Assembly (NCBI GenBank): GCA_964503885.1
Contig: CAZDCD010000005.1
Location: forward strand, 1-64,000
Length of the DNA: 64,000 nt
Source: CAZDCD01 sp964503885
GTDB lineage: Bacteria > Bacteroidota > Bacteroidia > Bacteroidales > UBA10428
Direction of reading: 5' to 3'
Below are positions 9,269 through 18,300 of the stretch, piece after piece. The translations under genes were made by a program, and so were the position numbers. The notes beneath the pieces were generated by a model. The model was not told the origin of the DNA, made no database searches, and saw nothing but the letters and a program-made list of their open reading frames with translations. Each line of letters starts with the position of its first letter. The first letter of the stretch is position 1.

Positions 9269-10291
9269 TCAAACAGTGGTACCGGAGTATAAAATATTCC
9301 GTAACCTGTCGATCTGCCGTTTAGTGCCCAGAACAAACAACATGTCATGTGAAGTGAGCACCACTTCGGGCAGTGGATTGATAATAAAGGTTTTATCAGA
9401 CCTTTTGAGCCCGATTATGTTTGCACCCGATTCATTCCGGATATCCAGTTCCCGGATAGATTTGCCGTCAAAATATGGCGCAAGCTTGTTGCAGCTTATT
9501 TCTTCCAGTGCTACATTTTCGGAACTCTGCAGCATAAGAAACTCAAGGAATTCCAGAACATCGGGCTGTGCTACCAGTTTGGCCATGCGCTGGCCTCCAA
9601 TGCGGTCGGGCATGATCACATTGTTTGCACCTGCCCTTTTCAGCTTGAGATCGGAATTCTCGTGCGAGGCCCTGCTGATGATTGTCATGGATGGATTGAG
9701 CTCCCTTGCAGTGAGTACAACAAACAGATTGTCCGCATCCACCGGAAGTGTAGTGATCAAAGCCCTTGCCCTGTTGATCTCACATGACGCCAATACTTCG
9801 TCCTGGGTGGCATCGCCATGAATATACAACAGATCGGGATTGTCGAGGACCTTTTCCATGACCTCTTCATTGCGTTCAATGACCACCAGGGGAACATCAT
9901 GTTCAAGCAGTTCCTGAACAACCTGTCGTCCATTCCTGCCAAAACCGCAGACGATCACATGGTCTTTAATCCGTTGTATTCTTCTTCTCACCCTTCTGCT
10001 TTTATATAAATGCCTGAATGTTCCATCCACAACATACCGGATGAATGTGGTAACAGCAAACGCAAATATACCAAAACTTACAATTATAAGAAAAGAAGTG
10101 AAATACATCCCCGGAACCGTCAACTGGTGGCCGACCTCACGGAATCCGACAGTAGCTACGGTAATAATTGTCATATAAAAAGCTTCGTTGAAAGAGAGCT
10201 TTTCAATCAGCATATACCCTGCAATTCCAACAGAAAGGATAGTGATCAGTAAGATCAGCGCTGTGTATGCATTTCGGATTTCCCTTTTCAT
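9269..10291 (-). CDS. Two-TM potassium-channel-like protein with TrkA-N/TrkA-C domains
   Basis: 340 residues: two transmembrane helices (around 11-31 and 64-88) flank a pore loop, followed by a Rossmann RCK/TrkA-N domain (HVIVCGFGRNGRQVV near 112-126) and a TrkA-C domain at the C terminus. This is the layout of MthK-like, nucleotide-gated ion channels. The pore reads TVATVGFREVG rather than the classic TVGYGD; the TVGF core is kept but the following Asp is replaced. Ion selectivity is therefore uncertain. It directly abuts the DUF2851 gene upstream (stop and start adjacent), suggesting translational coupling. Confidence 0.85.
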   Translation of the reverse strand: MKREIRNAYTALILLITILSVGIAGYMLIEKLSFNEAFYMTIITVATVGFREVGHQLTVPGMYFTSFLIIVSFGIFAFAVTTFIRYVVDGTFRHLYKSRRVRRRIQRIKDHVIVCGFGRNGRQVVQELLEHDVPLVVIERNEEVMEKVLDNPDLLYIHGDATQDEVLASCEINRARALITTLPVDADNLFVVLTARELNPSMTIISRASHENSDLKLKRAGANNVIMPDRIGGQRMAKLVAQPDVLEFLEFLMLQSSENVALEEISCNKLAPYFDGKSIRELDIRNESGANIIGLKRSDKTFIINPLPEVVLTSHDMLFVLGTKRQIDRLRNILYSGTTV

Positions 10292-11566
10292 TCAGTTTAC
10301 AGTTGATATGATTTTACTGCCTATCTGGCAATAAATGCATCTGTGCCTGCTGCAATATGCGTTTTTAAGCTGTAAAAGCGCCTGGCTTTGGAATGCATTT
10401 TCAGGAGTTGTTCCCCGCTTTTTCCATTCCCGTACAATGGCATTCCTTTCAGGGGGCAGGTCCTGCAGGAATTGCAACGCCCTGTCTTTGTGCTCCTGGC
10501 TGCCGTTTGCCTGTCCGTAAAGAAACAGAAAAGGCGCCACAGTATTGATGATAATATTGATAAAACTTTCTCTGCCCAGGTTTTTTTTCGCACAATTCCT
10601 GAATGTCTTGCCAAAACGGTAATGGTCATCCCAGTAACCCGATGCAGCGATATTAAAACAGGCTTCCAGTCCGGAGACCGTTTCTGTTCCGATGACCGTT
10701 GAAAACAGGAAGCTTGTGCTAAACAACAATGAAGCCAGTTGAGCGATCCTTATGGTGGGAAAATTTCCCGGACGAAGCCTCAGGAATTTGAACATATAAT
10801 TACCGAGGGGTTTCAGGTCAAATTTTGCTTTGAAGAAGCTGTACTCTTTTTTCAGCATCTCATGGTAATTATCGGCAGCCGTTTCTTCCAGAAAACCGGC
10901 CTGTCCGAATAAAATGGCTTCAATCTGGTGAAGGTTGTTTTTATGCCGCTGAAGGTATTTCAGCGGTACTGATCTGGCCAGCATTTCAAATGCATCGGCA
11001 TTGACCCTGAACCCGAAATTTTTGGCCAGGTAGATATAGAATGTCTCAGCCCAATTGTTATTGTTCAGCGCCAAATCACGACGGATCAGTTCCGATTTTT
11101 CGACAAGCCTCTCAATAAGGAGCGATTGAAGATATGAGGAAACAATAAAATCATTCACATCACGGAGCCTGTTCTCACAGGCAATCCACTTTTTGTTGTT
11201 CACCAATTCAAGATAATTCCTGTACAGGGTTGAATCGAAATTAAGTTTGACCACCGGTATGGGCTCTCCATTCGGGCGTTTCAGGGGTTTATCGTTTTCA
11301 TAAACAACCTGCAGGATCACATTTTTATAGGCTTCGTCTTTATGATGGTTGTGCCTGTACCAGTCAGATGAAGCAACATGCACCTCAACATTTCCGGCCC
11401 ATACCGTATTCCCGATCTTCAGCCTGGCATTGAGGAAATCGGGACCTGCATTGGTATTATGCTCACCCTGCCTGATCACCTCAATGGTATCACCCGTGTC
11501 AGCTACCAGGTTATGGTGTTCAAACAGTCCGAATTTCCAGATATATTGAAGGAACTCCTCGGTCAT
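10292..11566 (-). CDS. DUF2851 family protein, conserved in Bacteroidota
   Basis: A 424-residue protein of the DUF2851 family, recognisable from the N terminus (TEEFLQYIWKFGLF, then HNTNAGPDFLNARLKIG and WAGNVEVHV). A cysteine group sits near the C terminus (CSRHRCIYCQIG), suggesting metal binding. No signal peptide or membrane segment is seen. The family is widespread in Bacteroidota and has no assigned activity that I can vouch for. The N-terminal GPDFLNA/NVEVH motifs have a nuclease-like look (conserved Asp/Glu), but this is only an impression. Its stop directly abuts the start of the K+-channel gene. Confidence 0.85.
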   Translation of the reverse strand: MTEEFLQYIWKFGLFEHHNLVADTGDTIEVIRQGEHNTNAGPDFLNARLKIGNTVWAGNVEVHVASSDWYRHNHHKDEAYKNVILQVVYENDKPLKRPNGEPIPVVKLNFDSTLYRNYLELVNNKKWIACENRLRDVNDFIVSSYLQSLLIERLVEKSELIRRDLALNNNNWAETFYIYLAKNFGFRVNADAFEMLARSVPLKYLQRHKNNLHQIEAILFGQAGFLEETAADNYHEMLKKEYSFFKAKFDLKPLGNYMFKFLRLRPGNFPTIRIAQLASLLFSTSFLFSTVIGTETVSGLEACFNIAASGYWDDHYRFGKTFRNCAKKNLGRESFINIIINTVAPFLFLYGQANGSQEHKDRALQFLQDLPPERNAIVREWKKRGTTPENAFQSQALLQLKNAYCSRHRCIYCQIGSKIISTVN

Positions 11567-11931
11567 CGGATAAATTCAGGTTTTCAGATTCAGTCCATTT
11601 TGTGTTAAAAATATAAAAAATTGATGATACTGTTTTATTTAAGGAATGTATTGTTTGGCAGCATAACGAAAATGTGGTTGAAATGGGGGTAATTCCTGAA
11701 GGTGAGACCTCAGAACCGACAGCATTTGAGTGTTAATGATTCCCGGTGTACGGGAAATGTGATTTGAATTATGATCTAAGATATATCAATCCTGTTAACC
11801 CTTACAGACTTATAAAGCCTGCCTGAAGGGCCTTTTTTCAGTATGCATCGTCTGAAATAGGTATACTATTTACTGAATGGTTTATTTGTTCTCTGTCGGA
11901 GGGTATGGCCGTTAACTTGAGCTATCTATTC

Positions 11932-11987
11932 AGGCTGAAAGGCTGACACAAAAAATATGGTTGACTTTTTTTTCAGGCTTTCAGCCT
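11932..11987. repeat. Imperfect inverted repeat
   Basis: AGGCTGAAAGGCTG (11932-11945) and CAGGCTTTCAGCCT (11974-11987) are inverted copies differing at one base, separated by 28 bp that include an 8-T run. It could form a stem-loop in either strand. Confidence 0.5.
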
Positions 11988-12125
11988 TAGTGTATTGGTT
12001 AGGATAATGTGTTATCAGGAAATACTTTAAAAAGATTTAAAAATACTATTTTAACGTGAGTTCAATATAAGAATTTCAATTCAAATGTGCTATATTGTTG
12101 TTAATGAGATATAACCGCGAAGCGC

Positions 12126-12289
12126 CTGCCTATTGGCAGACAGGGTGAAATGTGAATAGCCACAGGTGAAACCTGTGGCTGATATGTTGCTGATTATTTG
12201 GTTGAACCCCTTTAGGGTTCTGTTTTAGAGTTTGATGTATTATCCCCGGATTTTATCCGGGGATATTCATATTTAACCCCTCCGGGGTT
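12126..12289. repeat. Array of five short hairpins in intergenic DNA
   Basis: Five stem-loops in 164 bp, each with a different stem: CTGCC/GGCAG (12126-12139); AGCCACAGGT-GAA-ACCTGTGGCT (12158-12180); GAACCC/GGGTTC (12204-12220); ATCCCCGGAT-TTT-ATCCGGGGAT (12242-12264); AACCCC-TCC-GGGGTT (12275-12289). The two longest have perfect 10-bp stems. The layout resembles REP-like or RAYT-associated palindromes, but no transposase is present nearby. Confidence 0.65.
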
Positions 12290-12562
12290 TTCTCTGGAAG
12301 AGCATGTTAACCGGTAAGATTTTAAATACTCTTGATCATGCTGTATATGCCAAATAGTTTTAATTTATTCCGAATTCACGCTACTTTAAATGTACTTTTA
12401 TGTTTAAATGCCTTAAAAAGAAATATTTAAATATTGCCCATATTAAAAACAGGGGTTGATATAAATCGAAGCGTTTTTGAAGGCTACTGACCGGGCGTTG
12501 CTTCGCCACAGAGGCCTGCACGAGGGCCATATTTGTAACCAATTACGAAAAAGATATTCTGA

Positions 12563-13387
12563 TCACTCCTCACCGGCGAGCAGGGAGGCCATTTTCAGTT
12601 GGACCGATTTCGCCTGTTCCTTTGCTGATCCGGCAAATTCCGGGGTATTGTCCGCATAAATTATAGCTCTAGAAGAGTTGACAATGAGTCCGCACCGGCT
12701 GTTATGGCCATATCCGTATACGTCGCCGAGATTCCCTCCCTGGGCGCCAATACCGGGCACCAGCAGAAAATGTTCGGGTGCAATATCCCTTATGGTAAGG
12801 ATCATTGAGGATTTTGTGGCCCCCACCACGTACATGATGTTGTTTTTGTTCCCCCATCGGCTGCTTTTTCTGACCACCGATTCGAACAACCGCTCATTAT
12901 GTCCTGTTCTGAGCATCTGAAAGTCATCAGCCCCGTCGTTTGAGGTCAGCGCCAGGATAATGATCCATTTTCCGGAATAATCAAGGAAAGGTTTTATCGA
13001 ATCCTGACCCATATACGGTGATACTGTTACGGCATCGAAATCCATACGGCTGAAAAAGGTTTCGGCATATTTACCGGAAGTGTTGCCGATATCACCCCGT
13101 TTGGCATCGGCTATCAGGAATAATCCGGGGTATTTTCCCCGGATATATTCCACAGTTTTTTCAAGACTGGTCCATCCCGCGGATCCCAGACATTCGTAAA
13201 AGGCTATGTTCGGTTTGACGGCTATAATATGGGGAGCTACAGCGTCAATGATCTGTTTATTGAATGAAAAGACCGGATCGGGTTCGTTCAGCAAGTAACC
13301 TGGTATACGTTTGAGGTCGGTATCAAGCCCCAGGCAGAGGAAGCTTTTCTTTTCCCTGATCTGATCAGCCAGTTGGGTATAGGTCAT
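12563..13387 (-). CDS. pyrF: Orotidine-5'-phosphate decarboxylase, type 2
   Basis: Catalyses OMP to UMP, the last step of de novo pyrimidine synthesis. The 274 residues fit the longer type-2 (PyrF2) group. The motif FLIADAKRGDIGNT near residue 92 carries the catalytic Lys-Asp set; LVPGIGAQGG near 208 is the phosphate-binding loop. It is the last gene of a purM-prfA-pyrF run with spacers of 15 and 11 bp, so probably one transcription unit. Start ATG at 13387. Confidence 0.95.
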   Translation of the reverse strand: MTYTQLADQIREKKSFLCLGLDTDLKRIPGYLLNEPDPVFSFNKQIIDAVAPHIIAVKPNIAFYECLGSAGWTSLEKTVEYIRGKYPGLFLIADAKRGDIGNTSGKYAETFFSRMDFDAVTVSPYMGQDSIKPFLDYSGKWIIILALTSNDGADDFQMLRTGHNERLFESVVRKSSRWGNKNNIMYVVGATKSSMILTIRDIAPEHFLLVPGIGAQGGNLGDVYGYGHNSRCGLIVNSSRAIIYADNTPEFAGSAKEQAKSVQLKMASLLAGEE

Positions 13388-13398
13388 GGAACCTGTAT

Positions 13399-14487
<1,089 letters not shown>

Positions 14488-14502
14488 ATATCAGGCTGAA
14501 AA

Positions 14503-15675
14503 TCAGTATATAAACTTTCCATATGGTCCCTGTATCGTCAGGTTCTTTTTTGCCGATGGTTCAACCCTGCCGATAATCCTGGCTTCCACTCCAAATTCTT
14601 CAGAGATTGACACAATATCCTCCGCAAACTGCTCAGCGACATATATCTCAAAACGATGACCCATGTTGAACACTTCGTACATCTCATCCCATTCGGTGCC
14701 TGATTCCTTCTGGATCAGTTTGAAAACAGGCGGGATATCGAACAGGTTGTCTTTGATCACATGAACATGGTCGACGAATTTCAGGACTTTGGTCTGGGCT
14801 CCTCCCGAACAATGGATCATTCCATGAATATTCTTCCGGTGTTTCCCAAGCACTTTTTTAATGACCGGCGCATAGGTGCGCGTCGGCGATAGTATGAGCT
14901 TTCCCGCCGGTATATCAAGCTCCTCAACCATATGGTTTATTCTGTAGCTGCCTGTATATACAAGAGAAGACGGAATAAGATCGTCATATGATTCGGGGTA
15001 TTTATCGGCCAGGTAATTATGAAAAACATCGTGCCGGGCCGAAGTGAGTCCGTTGCTCCCGATGCCGCTGTTGTATTCTTTTTCGTATATTGCTTTTCCG
15101 GATGACGCCAGGCCTATGATCACATCACCCGGCTGTATGGTATTTTGGATCACATCTTCGCGTTTCATCCTGCACGTGACCGTTGAATCCACCACGATTG
15201 TCCTCACCAGGTCACCGATATCGGCAGTTTCTCCTCCGGTAAGGTACAGGTTAATTCCCCATTCCGACAGCTCTCTGATCAGGTCGTCGTATCCTTTGAG
15301 AATATACATGATCACATCGCCGGGAATTTTGAATTTATTGCGGCCGATTGTCGACGACAGCAGGATGTTGTCACAGGCACCTACACAAAGCAGGTCATCC
15401 AGGTTCATAATAACTGCATCCCTTGCTATTCCCTGCCAGACTGAATAATCGCCTGTTTCTTTCCAGTATATATAAGCGAGAGATGATTTTGTGCCCGCAC
15501 CATCGGCATGCATGACATTACACCATGCAGGATCGTTGCATAGAAAGTCGGGAAGGATTTTACAAAAAGCATTGGGATACAGTCCTTTGTCGAGATATTC
15601 AACGGCCTTGTGGACATCTTCTTTCGAGGCTGAAACACCCCGTTTATTGTATTTAGTTGCTTTTGTCATCGACAA
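14503..15675 (-). CDS. purM: Phosphoribosylformylglycinamidine cyclo-ligase (AIR synthase), Bacteroidota form
   Basis: Fifth step of purine synthesis: ATP-dependent closure of FGAM to AIR. The 390 residues are longer than the enterobacterial enzyme (~345) but carry PurM/AIRS landmarks: VMHADGAGTKSSLAYIYW near 53, DLLCVGA near 93, LYLTGGETADIGDLV near 142, GLASSGKAIYEKEYNSGIGSNG in part near 190 and a late HCSGGAQTK. It heads the purM-prfA-pyrF run, which links purine and pyrimidine genes with translation termination. Confidence 0.9.
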   Translation of the reverse strand: MSMTKATKYNKRGVSASKEDVHKAVEYLDKGLYPNAFCKILPDFLCNDPAWCNVMHADGAGTKSSLAYIYWKETGDYSVWQGIARDAVIMNLDDLLCVGACDNILLSSTIGRNKFKIPGDVIMYILKGYDDLIRELSEWGINLYLTGGETADIGDLVRTIVVDSTVTCRMKREDVIQNTIQPGDVIIGLASSGKAIYEKEYNSGIGSNGLTSARHDVFHNYLADKYPESYDDLIPSSLVYTGSYRINHMVEELDIPAGKLILSPTRTYAPVIKKVLGKHRKNIHGMIHCSGGAQTKVLKFVDHVHVIKDNLFDIPPVFKLIQKESGTEWDEMYEVFNMGHRFEIYVAEQFAEDIVSISEEFGVEARIIGRVEPSAKKNLTIQGPYGKFIY

Positions 15676-15872
15676 CAGAATCGTGTTTAAAACCTCGCAA
15701 ATTTAACAATAATGTGCAATATTTAAATTTTACCTATACTTTTCACACATTTTATGTTCATTTCCGTTATTTAGAATGGCTGCCGATAAACGCACTGATT
15801 TTGAAGTGATTCATGATATGTTCCGCTATGATCCGGAAATTTATCCGGATCCGGGCATGTGAAATATCTCTG

Positions 15873-15905
15873 AAATAAAAACCGCAATGACCGGGGTCAT
15901 TGCGG
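15873..15905 (-). terminator. Rho-independent terminator after the folE remnant
   Basis: CCGCAATGACC (15882-15892) and GGTCATTGCGG (15895-15905) form a perfect 11-bp stem with a 2-nt gap; on the minus strand it is followed by TTTTTATTT. It would end transcripts coming from the sigma/folE-remnant unit. Confidence 0.8.
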
Positions 15906-15955
15906 GATGATAATACCGTTGCGGTCAACTGTTCGCCGGTATGGATATGATCTTA

Positions 15956-16370
15956 TCAGCTATGCATAAGCTTTGTGGATGAATTCAGGTAAGTAAGGCA
16001 TTCGTTCCGGGTCTCGGAATTTTTAAACTTACCGTGATAACTTGCTGTTGTGGTGGAACTGTGATCGTCTTCGATACCCCTAACTGTTACACACATATGT
16101 GCTGCCTCAATGACTGCCGCCACGTCTTCTGTACCTATTGCATTTTTAAGTTCACGCGCAATCTGTTCGGTAAGTCTTTCCTGCATCTGCATCCAGCCGT
16201 AAAGGCGTATCAATTGCAGTCCCCGGCTGATCATCGCCAATAATTCTAAGGTGTTCGAAAATATCGGTATTCTTACCGTTGACTGCCAGTTTTATGTGAT
16301 TTCCGTTATTTTTCATGTTATCCAATTGTTTCACTGAAATTTTCAACCGGTCATGCCTGTGCCTGATCAT
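15956..16370 (-). pseudogene. folE: folE (GTP cyclohydrolase I) pseudogene with internal deletion and frame change
   Basis: Two overlapping frames hold the two ends of one GTP cyclohydrolase I. The first (16370 down to 16152) carries the N-terminal end, up to FEHLRIIGDD and the AIDTPLR motif. The second (ending 15956) starts again at MQMQERLTEQIARELKNAIG and runs to the normal C terminus, including AAHMCVTVRGI with one zinc-ligand Cys. Roughly 100 residues between these points are missing, with a shift of frame. The lost part contains the CxxH zinc ligands and the active-site histidine, so no active enzyme can be made. Its start overlaps the sigma gene stop by ATGA. Evidently an internal deletion in a former sigma-folE operon. 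Confidence 0.8.
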
Positions 16371-16870
16371 TCATAATCTTTCAGCGCATCCATCAATTTT
16401 TTACGTGTAAAGAATATCCTGCTTTTTACGGTTCCGATTTTCAGGTTAAGCTTATCGGCTATTTCTTTATATTTATATCCCTGAACATGCATCATAAAAG
16501 GAACCTTGAACTCGTCCCCGAGCTTTTCGATATTTTTCTGTATCTCTTTAGCAGAAATAAATGAATCGGGATTTTCGAGACCGGATTCCTGATTGAGATT
16601 AAGATAGTAAAGGTCATCGGTATTGTCAAAGGTAGTGTTTGCCTTTGTTGCCCTTCTGTAATTATTTATGAATGTGTTTTTCATGATCGTGAAGGTCCAT
16701 GCTTTCAGGTTGGTGTTATCAGCATATTTATCACGATAAGAAATGGCTTTCATAAACGTTTCCTGCAATAAGTCGCGTGCATCTTCTGTATTTGATGTCA
16801 GGCTGTATGCAAATCTTTCAAGACTCCCCTTAAGATTTGTTAACTGATAATTGAATTCAACTGCTGTCAT
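16367..16870 (-). CDS. RNA polymerase sigma factor, ECF subfamily (CarH-linked)
   Basis: 167 residues with sigma region 2 (LTSNTEDARDLLQETFMKAISYRDKY near 24-50) and region 4 helix-turn-helix (YKYKEIADKLNLKIGTVKSRIFFTRKKL near 130-157). Its neighbours are a CarH-like B12-binding MerR regulator upstream and the folE remnant downstream (ATGA overlap). In several bacteria such clusters form a light response in which CarH/LitR controls an ECF factor and folE or photolyase genes; here the target part is decayed. Three tandem repeats that could be a CarH operator lie about 215-245 bp upstream of the start. Confidence 0.9.
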   Translation of the reverse strand: MTAVEFNYQLTNLKGSLERFAYSLTSNTEDARDLLQETFMKAISYRDKYADNTNLKAWTFTIMKNTFINNYRRATKANTTFDNTDDLYYLNLNQESGLENPDSFISAKEIQKNIEKLGDEFKVPFMMHVQGYKYKEIADKLNLKIGTVKSRIFFTRKKLMDALKDYE

Positions 16871-17084
16871 GGCTAATTGATTTAAGTATTTTGTTTAACA
16901 AATTTACGTCATAATTAAACATCATCCAAATCAATTACCAGCCGGAAAGCCCTAAATAACGAACCTGTATAAATAAGTTTTGATCATGTATATTAACAGT
17001 AATTACGGTGTTTATGTGTTTTATTTATAATTATTCTAAATAATTTATAAATAAGCAGCATGGAGTAAAATGTGCCATATTTTG

Positions 17085-17114
17085 TTTAACATTATTTAAC
17101 ATTTACTTAACATT
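17085..17114. promoter_or_regulatory. Three tandem TTTAACATT-like repeats, candidate CarH operator
   Basis: TTTAACATT at 17085, TTTAACATT at 17095 and CTTAACATT at 17106: three same-direction copies spaced 10 and 11 bp. As I recall, the Thermus CarH tetramer binds three 11-bp direct repeats of the form nTnnACAn; each copy here fits that pattern. They lie between carH-like and sigma genes. Assignment is inference. Confidence 0.45.
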
Positions 17115-17182
17115 AATTGAAAAATAGTAATTTATAATGATTCTAAATAAATAAAATTCAGGTACTTACCAAAGAGGTATTT

Positions 17183-17287
17183 ATGTCAAATATGCCCGTG
17201 AAAAGACCCTGGAAAAATGAAGAAAAATTCGGAAAAAAATCAGTTCAGAGCAATAAGATCGAGTTCGTGGACAAATTCAAGCGGTGA
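17183..17287 (+). CDS. Possible 34-residue peptide ORF, convergent with the CarH-like gene
   Basis: A short open frame with ATG at 17183, preceded at 5 bp by AAAGAGG, a good ribosome-binding sequence for this genome. The product is Lys/Arg-rich (contains VKRPWKNEEKFGKKS) with no known motif. Its 3' end overlaps the 3' end of the CarH-like gene on the other strand. It could be a small peptide under the adjacent tandem-repeat operator, the N-terminal stump of a deleted gene, or chance. Low confidence. Confidence 0.2.
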   Translation: MSNMPVKRPWKNEEKFGKKSVQSNKIEFVDKFKR

Positions 17288-18130
17288 GTTGATTATTCTT
17301 ATATTTTGAGGCAATTCCCCATTGAGATTTTTGACTTGTCCGCCTGAAACAAATACTGTGCGGTCACTGAAGGTGCCTGCAAGATTACCTAAATACTTAC
17401 TGATCTCACCCGGATTGGAAGAGGTAACGAAAGATGTGATGATATAATCAACAGGCCTTATCCGCATCACCTCGGCCACATCAGGCAGGGGCACCGACTG
17501 GCCAAGATAGATTGTCCGGTGTCCGCGTTTTTTCAGCAGGTATGCAAAAAACAGAAGGCCCAGCTCGTGCAGTTCATTTTCGGGCAGATATAAAAGGAAT
17601 TTTTTTGAATGTTCTCCGGTGGAATTCATGCGGCTGTCTATTGCCACAATCATTTTTTGCCGGATGAGGTTCGAGACGAAATGTTCCTGTGCAGGATTTA
17701 TCGTCCCTGTCTGCCACATGACCCCTATACGGATGAAAAAAGGGTAGAGCACCTTTATCGCCGTTTCTTCAAATCCCATCTGGATAATGGTCCGTGAGAG
17801 TATCTTTTCAAATTTATCTTCATCGAGTTCGATCATGGCAATTGACAGGCTTTCCACCTGGCTCTCGGCATCGCTTGAATATTGCAGCAGATGATTGATC
17901 TTATCTGCCATTTCATCCTGGGAGAGTTTGGCTATTTTTGAGATCTTGATCCCGTTCCGGTGCAACATGGACACGTTGAGCAGTCTTTTCAGGTCAAAAT
18001 CACAATACTCACGTATGTTGGTAGAGGTACGCTGAGGTTCGATCAATCCGTAGCGTTTCTCCCAGATACGTATTGTATGGGCTTTGATGCCTGACAATTT
18101 CTCAAGATCCCGGATGGTATAAGTTGCCAT
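17240..18130 (-). CDS. MerR-family regulator with cobalamin-binding domain (CarH/LitR-like)
   Basis: 296 residues: a MerR-type winged helix (TIRDLEKLSGIKAHTIRIWEKRYGL in part, residues 5-30), a four-helix segment (~90-160) and a B12-binding Rossmann domain (~175-290). Residues Trp139, Glu149 and His150 sit at the same spacing as the Trp-Glu-His set that covers adenosylcobalamin in CarH photoreceptors. His188 in ENELHELG corresponds to the lower axial ligand. The position after Trp139 is Gln, where, as I recall, CarH has the His that binds cobalt after light exposure. It therefore probably binds B12, but its light chemistry may differ. Upstream of an ECF sigma gene and a folE remnant. Start ATG at 18130. 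Confidence 0.85.
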   Translation of the reverse strand: MATYTIRDLEKLSGIKAHTIRIWEKRYGLIEPQRTSTNIREYCDFDLKRLLNVSMLHRNGIKISKIAKLSQDEMADKINHLLQYSSDAESQVESLSIAMIELDEDKFEKILSRTIIQMGFEETAIKVLYPFFIRIGVMWQTGTINPAQEHFVSNLIRQKMIVAIDSRMNSTGEHSKKFLLYLPENELHELGLLFFAYLLKKRGHRTIYLGQSVPLPDVAEVMRIRPVDYIITSFVTSSNPGEISKYLGNLAGTFSDRTVFVSGGQVKNLNGELPQNIRIINSPLEFVHELDLIALN

Positions 18131-18236
18131 GTGAAGTGAAAAATAATGTAGCTGCTAATTTAACAACACATTTTAAAAAATGTTTAACGAAAGTAAAACA
18201 TTCCGGTCTTTGATTGTTCATCCGCATATTGTCCCC

Positions 18237-18274
18237 AAAAAAAACTGCCACAGGGCTTAAAACCTTGTGGCAGT
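18237..18274 (-). terminator. Rho-independent terminator of the lipoprotein gene
   Basis: ACTGCCACAAGG (complement of 18263-18274) pairs with CCCTGTGGCAGT (complement of 18244-18255), one mismatch, then an 8-T run on the minus strand. It lies 27 bp after the stop of the gene at 18301. Confidence 0.88.
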
Positions 18275-18300
18275 CAGAATAAATATAATAATGGTGTATC

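Larger units (their letters stand above)
11567..12562. other. 1-kb intergenic region carrying an array of hairpins
   Basis: No credible coding frame was found. The region holds an imperfect inverted repeat (11932-11945 with 11974-11987) and a cluster of at least five hairpins between 12126 and 12289, listed separately. The remainder is AT-rich and featureless to the eye. Confidence 0.6.

Noticed and set aside
15776..15862. 28-codon plus-strand frame between purM and the folE terminator
   Set aside because: No clear ribosome-binding site, no family resemblance; the frame could easily occur by chance.
16152..16370. The 72-codon frame after the sigma gene as a small anti-sigma protein
   Set aside because: Its sequence FEHLRIIGDD and IDTPLR matches the N-terminal part of GTP cyclohydrolase I; it is a gene fragment.
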